Of a stretch of 64,000 nucleotides of DNA, positions 12,901 through 23,329 are shown in pieces. Position numbers and translations under genes: made by a program. The DNA lies in the NCBI GenBank assembly GCA_001598975.1, contig BBXU01003057.1:18602-82601 (forward strand), written 5' to 3'. How positions within the stretch are numbered: position 1 is the first letter of the stretch; each line of letters starts with the position of its first letter. Under the pieces are notes generated by a model. The model saw nothing but the letters and a program-made list of their open reading frames with translations, was not told where the DNA came from and ran no database searches. Source of the stretch: Parachlorella kessleri (Eukaryota > Chlorophyta > Trebouxiophyceae > Chlorellales > Chlorellaceae).

Positions 12901-12998
12901 TGGCCAGCCATGCTGCTGGCCAGCGGCAGGGCGAGGCAGAGGGGCGCCGCTACCACAGCGGCTTTGGCTTCCGCCGGCCTCCCCTGGGGCGGCGGTAG
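9991..12998 (+). CDS. LENG1-like protein with CIR N-terminal domain
   Basis: The protein begins MGGHGGLNILPQKRWNVYGR, the CIR_N domain start found in LENG1 and CIR1-type nuclear proteins associated with the splicing and transcription machinery. Seven exons give about 545 aa: 9991-10039, 10140-10285, 10534-11175, 11486-11604, 11953-12326, 12521-12592, 12763-12998. After CIR_N comes a charged helix (DEEKYEEEQKEARAKHEAAE), then a long Gln/Ala/Gly-rich insert in exon 3. The block FTKEKLEHINLFADEE follows, then FKFGYGLTGKQAAPWYAQ, where the PWY motif is rebuilt across the exon 4/5 junction. The C-terminus SLIEKLRRERLERESAERQR...RRYHSGFGFRRPP matches the LENG1 C-terminal signature. It is about twice the length of human LENG1 because of low-complexity, RS/K-rich insertions. 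Orthology is likely; the molecular role is known only in outline for the family. Confidence 0.92.
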
Positions 12999-13621
12999 GC
13001 TGCCCCAGCGCTGAGGTCGCGGTTTGTATATGACGGGCTGTTGGTGCTGCAAGTGCTTGCACCATGTGTTGGAAGCGGCGTGCAATGATGAATGGAGCCC
13101 CTGTATATCTTTATTTAGGGTGGGAGGTAATGTGATCAGAGAGGAGGTACGGGTATACTGAGCTGACAGGGTTATATCTTGGTAAGCCCAGCGTCACCTG
13201 CCTGTTCACTAGCGACACCTCCAAATTGGACCTTTCAACATCCCTTTCCCTCTCAACATCCCTGTTCGGGATACCTATTCAGCTTGAGCTGACGTTCTAG
13301 CAGGCTGCAAGTTGGTCTCTTAAAGTATTGAGCCTATGTATTGTACAACGTAAATGCAGTCCTTACTAAGGCTGCTGCGCATGATTGCACATGCCTTGCC
13401 CTGACTTGTGCGGCCCCTGAAAGATCGTTCCGTACTGGCCATATGTTAACACGCTTGTGCTGGATCACAAGCTGGTGACATCAGAGGAGAAAATAACAAT
13501 GACTCCTCTTGACTCGGCAGCAGACTGCCCTTGCATCATGCCTCAAAACTATACTGTTGATATTGCTGGCCACAAGTCTCATGGCGTCCCCTTCTAAGTG
13601 CTCAAACTGTGAACATTACAA
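12999..13621. other. Convergent intergenic region
   Basis: This lies between the LENG1-homologue stop and the 3' repeats of paralogue A. It should contain 3' UTR sequence from both sides. No coding exon is apparent. Confidence 0.4.
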
Positions 13622-13854
13622 TGTACTGGCTGTACAAGATTGCTTCCCAGCCATGAGGTCAATCCCAAGAGACTGCCACTCCACTCTGTGCCGGCTGTGT
13701 ACAGCTGCGGCCCAGCCGGACGTCAAACTTATGAGGCTGCCGCTCCATCATGTACCGGCTATATAAAGCTGCGGCCCAGCCATTGAGGTCAGTCCCACAA
13801 AACTAGCAGTCCACTTTGTACCGGCTGTATCCAGCTGCAGTCCAGTCTTTGAAG
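13622..13854. repeat. About four tandem imperfect ~65-bp repeats in the 3' flank of paralogue A
   Basis: Units start with TGTACTGGCT-like sequence near 13622, 13687, 13751 and 13817, and each continues with CAGCTGCGGCCCAGCC-like and GTCAATCCC-like blocks. The last unit runs up to the A stop codon. A similar single element (GGCTGTATATAACGCGGTCC) sits just after the B stop near 23294. Confidence 0.65.
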
Positions 13855-16800
13855 TTAATCCTCCAAGGCTAGCAGAAGCTCACGCACTGCAAAGTTGGGG
13901 CGCACCATTCCAGAAGCCATAGCCCGCCCTGTGACTGGGGACCGTGAGCTGCCCCTCTGCAGCCAGGCTGCCAGCGCCTGCCGCTCGTACGTGTACCCAT
14001 CAGCGGCTATGACTGGGTCTGTCAGGCGCTGCCCCGTCAGGGCGCACACCAGCACTGCTGGCAAGGTGGGCGACGCCACAGCGCTCTCCTGCCGTGCAGC
14101 ACCTACTGTGCTGCTGGAGCCGCTTCCGAGGCCAGCTGCCGTAGCCCTGGCTTCAGTGACTGCCGCTGCAGGTGGCACAGGGTATCCTACTGGCGGCTCT
14201 ACCTGTTGGCTGTGCTTGCCAAGGGTGATGCCGGGCAGGAGCAGCTCCAGCAAGGCCTGCAGCAGCCAGAGGGCAGACCTACTCACGTCAACTGCATAGT
14301 CCTCAGCAATGAAAGGGGCATGCACGTCAGGGCCCACCAGCATTGTGCAAAGCGCACAAAGACGAGCTGTGCCTTCTAATGTACAAAAGCAGCTCACATA
14401 TCCTCCTTGGCTACATGTCGATAGCCTCCGAGCCGGCCCAATGTCACCTGGCGCTGCCAAGAAGGGCATGCAGCAATGTCCAAGGCCATCAAGTACTCCA
14501 TGTCCTGCCTACCGACCTTGTGCTCTGCCTCCTGCTCGTCAGCTCCTGACGCTGATGGTGCCCCGCCTCCTGGTGGCACAGGAAGGTGTTGCGGAGGCCT
14601 AGCTGCAGCCCCAAGTTGCTCTTGCGGTGGTGGTGCTGCTGCAGGGCTTGATGGCAACGCCACTGCACCTGCCCGCCGTGTCTGCTGCCGTGCGGGAGTA
14701 GCAGGGGCGGGAACAGCAGGCATAGCAGGGCTCGTTGCGATGGCAGCGGTGCGGGTGTTGGCGGTCGATAACTGCTTACTGCCACCCGACGTAGCGGGCA
14801 GAGCAGGGAAGGAGCCTCCCCCTGTCTGCTGCAAGCCAGTTGACGCAGCACCTGCTGCTTCGTTGAGTGCCTCCCGCTGCTGCTGCTTCTTCTTCTTCAG
14901 AGGCTTCTTCAGTGTGAGGCTGCGGCCACCAGACATCCTCGCGCCTGCTTGCCTTACCGCGCCATCCTCAGCTTCCTGCTGCTCCGCTGCTACATCCTGC
15001 AAGCCCGCGCAGAAGTCTTCTTTGGCCCGTTTGACACAGCCGCTGTGTTCTGTAGGTGCAGCTGTTGCTGGCAACATTGGACTTGAGGGCTCACCAGCAG
15101 CGCCCATCGCCCATGGCTTGCTGCCCTGCAGAGTAACCGCTGGAGCCTCGGCGTGTTGTTGGCTGCCCTGCCCTGCCTCCTGCTTGGCGCGCTGCTTGCC
15201 TGCCTTCTGCCGCTGGCGCTTGGCCGCCTTGGCTGCTGCCTTGCTGTGTTCGGCCTCCTCTTCCGCCAGTAGCGCGGCAGCAGCAGCCTACAGCAGGCCA
15301 GGGTGAATGGAAACCCCACCTCTTCCCCGCCTTGCTATGCCAACTTGCAGCACCTGCAAACGTTCTGTCACAGGGTGACAACCCCGACCCAGGCACTTAG
15401 CCTCATCTGAGTATTTGCAATGGGGAGGCGTCTCCAATTCCCCATGCCGAGCCAGGTGACAATCTCAAATCACATCCTCACCTCAGCCCGCTGCGCTGAA
15501 GGCCCCCTGCCTCCGTTTCGTTGCAGCAGATCATGTGCCCATGAGAGGAACCGCGTGAGAAAATGTTCCGCCGCCTGCAGAACAATAACAGTCACGCTTT
15601 TAAATTACTCAGATGCCCTTTCACTCGATTTCCAAACCAACAGGCTGCACATCAACTCCTGGTCCACCACTGGAGCCGCCTCCGGAGGGAGGCTCTGCGC
15701 CCACACAGCCAGTGTGGCGGTGTTCTCGAACCCCAGCTAGACAAGCCTGAGGCTGTGGACAAAGCCTGCGATAACCTCAAGCACTTGCCGGCGCGTATGC
15801 GACGCATCAACACGGCTCTTGCTTACTTTGCAGTTGGGGTGAGGGCCGCTGAGGGCCAGGGCTGCTCCCGCGGCAGCCTCCTCCAGCTGGCCATCGTCAA
15901 CCACCTTCAGGGCCGCCCTTTGCCCACCAGCTCCGGCCTGCAAGGGTGCAGTTTAAGGCGATACCATACCACAGCTGCCTTAGGTCAGCATGAGGCACAT
16001 TTGTAGTGATCATTCACCAAAGGAGCACGACCAGCACTGAGGCTTGGAGTGTAGCAGCGGCCAGATCCTAGTCATTAGGAAATCTTCAAGGAGGCTTCTC
16101 GAAGTTTCCTTGGGAGCAAAAGCAGGGTCCAGGCAGGGCAGTGTAAGTCATCATGCGCTATGCTGACCCTGGCTGCAAGAAGGCGGTCATGGAACACCAG
16201 CCAACAGAAGGCATTATAGCTTTTACAAGTAAAGTAGCACATGCGCACCAGGCGGTAAACTTGTGGAAGCTTGAATTGGTTTGTGTGCAGTGCCTTACAC
16301 AATCCATGAAAGGTGCCCAGTGCTCTGCATATTGACAGTCGTACGCACCTGCTTCAATCCCAGAAGCAGCAAGCTCGTATTGAGGATGAGAGCACCGTAC
16401 TTTGCCATGTCATTCAGGACAGCCGCCTGGGGCGAACTGCCATATGCATGGACCCGCCGCGACGACCGTGCAGCCTGTGCCAGCTCCTTGACGTGGGTGA
16501 GTGCAGCTGTAAGTGCTGTAGCGGCTTTCACATGGACCCTGTCTTGAAGCAGCTGCATTTGGCACGCTGCTCCGCCCCTGTGCTGGACAAGGAATGCATG
16601 ACTCACTCTCAGGCGTGGGTCCAGCTTTCATGCTCCTGCGCAACTTCCAGGAGCAAACAGGCATCATCGTCCGCACAGGCCGCAAAGGTGCCACCACTTC
16701 CGGCTAGGGGCTGCACACCGTGCCAACGACACAATGCAGAAGCTGAGCAGGGGGACATGACGAGCCACCTACAACCATTAGGCAGATCACCACGCAAGGG

Positions 16801-19800
16801 CTTATCAATTGCTCGGCCGGCACTTACCGCAATGCTTCTGCAAGGTTAGTGAATGCCACAGATTGAGCCAGCACGATTGCATCGCTGGTAGAGGCCTCCG
16901 CCAAGGATAGCATTTGGCTGTAAAGTTGGGGGTATGTGATTAGCGAGATCTCGCTCCGCCCTTTCTCCAGACTGAGCAATACTTGGGCGCAGAACACTAC
17001 CGCATGGCTGAGGCTGAGGCTTGAGGCGTACTGCAGGCACACAAGAGCTCATTGCTTCCTGCGCTGCTCGCAAGTTGCCGCAGCCTCCGTGCCACCTTGC
17101 TCACCCCCATGCGGAAGTTGCTCTCACAATGGCAGCAACCATGACGCCCCACATGTGTCCAACACCAAATGCGCGGCCCCAGCAGCGCCCACCCCAGCAA
17201 ACCTGTATGCCAAGCAACGCACCTTGTCACGCAGGCGGCCCGCTCCACTCTCATCTACGAAGTCGGATCTTGCAGCCTGCTGTTCAGGAGCCCTTAAGGA
17301 GCTTTCCACCCCTGGACCAGGATCCCCGAAGCCGGCCTCCCGGCGTGGCTGCCGCAAGTGCTTCCCATGTTCCTTGCCTCCAGGCTGCTCTGGCGCGCCG
17401 CTGGAGGAATGCATTATGCGTGCAAACTGTTCCAGCTCCCCCAGAGTGGACAGGCTGGCCAGCTGCCTCTTGGCATCTAACACTGCGCAGCACAGTGCCA
17501 TGGCAAGGGTATGAGAGCTGCTGTATGCACCATAATCTGGCGCTCCCGTTTATATTTTGGACAAACCAACTACCAAAGCACGCAACACACAGATCTCATA
17601 AGCTGTGCACTGGCTTGCCGAAGTGCCATGCTAAATTTAGCTTGGTGCTGCATGCAACAGGGAGGCACCACACAGGCAGCAAGAACCTGAGGCAAAAAAT
17701 GGCTTGCCTCACTCTGTTGCATGGCCTGGCCGGCCAGCAGTCCTTGACATTGTTAGGACTGCATCCCCATGGAAGTCCACAAAACTAAGCTGCCCAGTTC
17801 GCGGTACTCTGACTGTTCCAGCATTTGCACAAAACTCAAGGCAAACCTCAGTACTTGCACAAAGCCCCCTCACCTGCCTCGCCTCGCATCCAAACTTGGC
17901 CTACCACGGAGCGTGCGTGGGTGGCCACGGCACGAAACAACTCTGGCAGCCCGCCGGATCGGACGTTGGCCTGCAGTACAGGCAAACACAAACAACCCTA
18001 CTCGCCGGATCCCATGTCTATCCATCTTCCCCCTGACCATGCATGCATGCCTCTCACCAGCGCCTGCCATGCACGCGCGCAACTACAAACCTACTTGCAG
18101 TTGGGTGCGGCTGCCAAGGCCATTGCGACCCCTGCAACGCCTTCTGTATTCCCCTACCCTTTGCTTTGCAAATCGATTGAGCTGGCATCTGCCACACTGC
18201 TTTCTGACCCCTTCTTTTCAAGTGCAATACATCTATCCTAAATGTTTTTTTCAAATGCCTTCCGACTGAAGCACAGGCCGCAGCAATCCTCCCGCCACCA
18301 CACCTCCGCTCGGGTCCTGACTTCCGGCGGCGCGTCGCAGCTCCCAGGCCTTCTAGGGTCCCATCGTGTGGCCTGGAGCAGGGTCTTAATGCCGCCTGCC
18401 CTCAGGAACTCCTCCCTGCCTGGCTCGCTCTTACACACTGCCAGGTCCAGCACTGCCAAGCACGCGCACAGAAGGTGCCACGAGCCATCGTAGGCGCTGC
18501 GGGCAGAGCAGAAGTGCAGTGCAAGTTCTTAAGGGAGCATATTGGAGAGTTTGTGGTGGCAGTACTACTCGAAGGCTACAGTAGAGGTGGGAAGGGGCTG
18601 AAGGGGCAGCCTGCGCTGCTCCCATGGGACTGACAGCGGTTACAGCTTGACCAAATCGAAAGGCCCAGTAGGCCAACCAACCGCCCAGTAAACAATGCCT
18701 CAAGCCTCGCCCATACCGTAGGCAAGAAAGTTGGCGCGTACCACTAAGTGTCTGATGGTTCGGGGTTGCGGATGAGCCCAAACTAGCTTTGCACGGCTTT
18801 GGAAGCACACAGAAGTGGCAGGCTACTACCCCTCCCACACCCAAATTGGTATACTCTAAATCCCCCGCCCCCCACCCTCACCCCCCACCCCTCTATGCCT
18901 CACTTGTCCACATATGGTTCAGCAAGGTGGCGAAGCGGCAGGTTCTGTATAATTTCCAGCAGCTGCCGGCAGCCACCATCGGAAGTCAAGGCATCCATGG
19001 CTTCCTGCAAAGCAAAGAAAACAGCGTGCACGCTTCTTTGCTGACCAGTAGGAGTCTTATACACAAAGTAGACCCAATCTTCATGAATGCTTCTGCACAG
19101 CGACTGAGCGGGACACGTCTGGGAAAGTTGAACAGCTGGTGACAGCTGGATAACGGCCATACACCCAGCGTGGTGCGAGGCGAACCAGCAACAGTTTTAG
19201 AGTAGGCAGCAGCGATGGAAGGAAGTGCAATAATCCTCCCAAAGAGCAAGCCATGGCATACCCAGTCCAACATCCTGATCGCTACAGCACCCCTCCCTTG
19301 CACGCCTCACTTCAACCCAGTGTTGCTGCTATGCGTACCCAGTGACACCAAAACTCAACCCCAAACACCTCCCCACGCGCACATGCAGTTCGTATGGGTG
19401 CACTGCCTGCCTGCTGCACGTGGCAGCTTCTCACCTTGTCACTCTCCACGGCCGCAATCAGGCAATCAGCAGCCAGGCACACGCAGCCCCCAGAGCCAGC
19501 CAAAACGTCCCTGAACTTGCCACCAAATGAAATTCCCACCAGCAGCACTGCCAGCATGACATTTATTCCTGCAGAACCGGGTTAGCCGGGGTGAGGCTGA
19601 GTCCCAGGATGGCTGACCACTGGCAGCCCATGGAGGGGCATGCCATAGAGCAGGTGCGAGCCTGGAGGGGCCGAGAGCACCAGTGGCCTGACATGACTTT
19701 GTAAGATGCGCCAGCATTCCTCAATTGTGCAGGGATGCATGTGACAGGTAGGCATCCTGGGGGTTCTTGTGCTGGTCGGCATTAGAGGGGCATGAGGCGG

Positions 19801-22800
19801 GCCGGGGGTAGCAGGGCCCGAGGCAAAGGGGTGCCTTTGATTTCCCATGTTGACTGACTGGGGGTTACCCAAAGCACAGCATGGCATTCCTAGTACAGTG
19901 CAGCCCCCTGCGTGCCCACTATGCAGTGGCAAGCCCCTTGTACAGCGTAGTGGGGCACACAAACCCGCTGGGGCCCCCAGCCCGACAGCTCCTGAGAGAC
20001 TTAAGCAAAGATCACTGTCAAGCGCAGGGGCAGAGGCGTAGGTAACTGAGTTGCATGCAGGTGCCCCACCTCACCTTGCCCCTGAACAAACGCCTCCAGC
20101 TGCATGCCATTCTTGAGGAAGATATCCAGGCTCGTCAGCAGCCCTCCGAGGGCCTCCAACAGCTGGGGTATTCCTACCAGCCACACAGCAGTGACTTTTG
20201 TGAGGGGCCCTGGAAAGGGTGGCTGGCTACCCATGCTTGTGCTCCCGTCACCCTGCAAGGTATGGGATATGGCCAATGCGGGTGTATTGATCTAAACTGA
20301 TGAGTCTGTACCACTACGGACCAAGGGCAGTCATTTAAAGCTGGCCATAAAAGCATCACATGTCAGCACACATGTTGGAAACTAGGACATTCCAGAGGCT
20401 AGCACACAGCATATGAGGTATTTGGGGCGCACCCTACGTAAACAAATTGCCATGTGGTTTGTGGCCCTTGGGGCAATTCCATGGCTTAAAGTGCAACAAT
20501 TTTGTGTTGGAGTGACAGAAGAGCCACATGCCAATGCCTCGAGCACTACAGGTAGCACCCCATCTCAGCAACCCTTTCATAAGCAGCCCCTGAGGAGGGC
20601 CCCAGCCTCGTGCATGAGCCCTTGAGCTCCTCATTGACAAGCCTTGTTTAGCCCTTCACTCAGCTTTGTGCAGCTTCACCACACATCCTCTCTGTTCGAT
20701 GTACCTGCCACCGTAATAAGCACAACAGCAAAATCACACTGCACAGTGGCCCCGCTGCACTCACCTGATGGGCCGTGGCAGCTGCGGCGTCAGCAGCTAC
20801 CACTGTGAGTAGGCTTGCTTCACCATCTCCGGCTTCTGGTGCCTTCTTGATGAAGAGAAACCTGCGACATGACCAGGCTGGTGGTAGGCGGCACAACAAC
20901 GCAGAATGCTTGTCATTAACCACAGCCCAACCCTGGCTGCGACGACCAACTGTCTGATACAAACAGACTGTTATTATGGGGCCCACAACTATCCAGTTAT
21001 AAAGTCCATCAGCTGTGAAGTGCACAAGGCCAAGCCCTTTGAGTACATGACAAAGCCTCCCTTTCACCCTTTAGCATACCACGATACCGCTCGGCTTCCC
21101 ACCTGATGAGTCGTTGCACCAGCTGGACGTTACACACCATGAAATGCCACTTGTCCAGCAGGTTTAGCAGCTCCCCCGACGGGGCCCCCAGGGACCGCTC
21201 CCTGGCACTGAGCCACTCTGTCAGTTGATGCAGCCTGCCGGCACTCAGCAGGAACATAAGCTCCACCTCCGGACTGGCAGAGTTGCTGGCGGCTGCGGAG
21301 GGCGGGAACGTACAGGGTGGCCAGGAGACCTAATGTGAGCAGAGTAGGAGTGAACCGCATGCCAACACCAAAAGCCCACGCGGCTTCCAGCCTTGCGTGT
21401 CTCTTCCTTTGCACCCGCTGGCCCGTGGCCTTGGACGGCCATGAAGCTTAGAATGTGCACAGCAGGCACTCTGCAGGAGTCAAGCACAGCCAAAGGCTTG
21501 TCTGCTCTGCGGCTGGAGAGCACAGAGCACAACTTACCAAGGGCTACTGTGGCTGCCTGGAACGCTGTGGTTATGCTGGCATCCACCCCTGGTGTGGCCA
21601 GCGCGAGCGCAATCGTTGCTCTAGCGGTGCAAAGGCAGCTGTGCCAGCACCAATCTTGGCTTGCTTCCTCAAGAAGGCAGTTCGCGGGGGGGCGGCGCGA
21701 AGTCGTCGTGCAGTCCGAGACAGCTGAGAGGAAGTCTGCGCCAGTAGGAGGGCCCAGCAACTGCTTTTCCTACTACCGTTAGAACGTTAGAAGCACTCTT
21801 CCTTTCCCTACAATGGCACAGAAGCATGTGTGCGATCGAGCGCCCAAGCAGGGGCCGTGCAAGCTCCATCCCGCACAACAATAGTAATAAAGGGGGGTTA
21901 GCCATGGACGACATTCATTTCGCCACAAGGCCTTGGAGATGACGTCCCAAACTGACGCATTTGGGACACATAAGGCGACCTGTTCAGTTGGGTTGCCTGA
22001 TTAAGAGATAAAATACACTCACAGTGCCTCACCCGCTTGTGAGTCATGGTCTGCCTTCCAGGCTGCTTGTCGGCCATCAATGCTTACTAAGAGGTCCACC
22101 CCACACCAAAGTGCAGGGCTGCTGACCTCGGCACACAAGGCTGGCTCCCGATCAGCAGCCCGCACCAGCCCGGCAAGCACCCGCAGCACACAGCTCCTGC
22201 AAGCTGCTGCGTCTTTTCCCTCCTCAGAGAGTCTGCAGCACAAAAGAATGGCAGGAGCTTTGACCCTGCTGATGTTTAGGATCTTGACAGTTGCTCTGCA
22301 AGGGCGAGCGACGGGACAGTCTTCCCACACAGGCGTGCTAGGCCGTGCCGCTGGGCCGCCCATTTAAGCTCAGCCACCGATAGAAGCAAGAAGCAAGGTC
22401 TGCACCACCAGGTTACTGTCTTGCGTGGGTAGGGAATGCACGGCCTTGACATACCGCTTCATGCCAAGTACAACAAAACTTGGCAGGGCCTCCACTCCGT
22501 AGCCGCAGCGATCATCCTCACGCAGGCGTGACAGCAGCTTGGCAAAAAGGGTTGCGCATCGGCGTGCGTAGAACACAGCCTCTTCAGGGGTGGCGGTAGA
22601 CAGCTTGGAGAGGTAGTCCGCAGCGAGGTCCGCTAGCACTCTACGCTCTGCCAAGTGGGAGGCATTCTCAGCCGTGTCCAGGACCCTAGCCCCTGCAACA
22701 CGCACTTTCTGACGTGTCTAGGTGTAGCCCAGGGATGACCGACCACACTTGGTGATCATGGGGTGTCCCTTGGACGAGGTGATGGGCTGTCACACGCACC

Positions 22801-22836
22801 TGGACACAGTGCTTTGAAGACTTCCTCCACCTTCAT
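13855..22836 (-). CDS. Paralogue A: large helical-repeat U-box protein (candidate E3 ubiquitin ligase)
   Basis: Eighteen exons give about 1211 aa with no frame break: 22836-22800, 22692-22455, 22232-22033, 21735-21538, 21292-21103, 20861-20765, 20162-20075, 19568-19435, 19004-18904, 18496-18304, 17970-17874, 17476-17223, 17030-16828, 16577-16349, 15937-15827, 15574-15482, 15287-14517, 14256-13855. It starts MKVEEVFKALCP, as in B. Exons 2-16 encode leucine-rich helices resembling armadillo/HEAT repeats (REEFLRAGGIKTLLQATRWD in exon 10). Exon 17 opens LLAEEEAEHSKAAAKAAKRQ, a basic coiled-coil with possible nuclear signals, then a Pro/Ala/Gln-rich linker. Exon 18 is a U-box: LTGQRLTDPVIAADGYTYER, AAWLQRGSSRSPVTGRAM, RPNFAVRELL. 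U-boxes recruit E2 enzymes without zinc. The substrate is unknown. Exon 7 is two codons shorter than in B because its acceptor has moved. Confidence 0.85.
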
Positions 22837-23329
22837 GCGGCCTAAGAAGCAGATCTGGCTGCCCTTGGTGTTGTGTGGGTTAAAATTCCATCTGTGGCGC
22901 CCAGTGACTAATCGTGACAACCTCGGACACCTGAACATGTATCGTTGGAACGTAGATGCATCACCATAACGTGGGTGGGTAAGCGACATAGGTGAGGCAC
23001 TGTCGAGACGGACATCAGCATATACTCACCGTGCGACGACAATGTTCTCAGCCAGCGAATAAAGGACTCAGAAGGGCAAGGCACCACCAGGTTCTGTATA
23101 TTGAGTGACCTTGTTGTTATTTACACTGATAACTAGTGCGGACTGCGTATAACGGACCTGGGTGTGGCATACTGACATGGCTGGGAAAATCCCCAACCGA
23201 CACTTAACATCGCAGGTAAGGTCGCTGACAAGTCCGGTGGCGTCCCCTTCGACTTCAACTTTGCTCAATCTTGCCCTCCACTCTCTAGTGGTTGGCTGTA
23301 TATAACGCGGTCCAGCTTTGAAGTCAAAG
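22837..23329. other. Spacer between B (3' end) and A (5' end); A promoter region
   Basis: These 493 bp hold the promoter and 5' UTR of A and the 3' UTR of B. GGCGCCCAGTGACTAATC at 22896-22913 is identical to 32493-32510 upstream of B, at about the same distance from the start codon (60 and 67 bp), so it is a candidate shared promoter or 5' UTR element. Confidence 0.5.

Noticed and set aside
14476..15306. 276-codon plus-strand open frame rich in Cys, Ala and Ser
   Set aside because: It is the antisense shadow of the GC-rich, low-complexity exon 17 of paralogue A.
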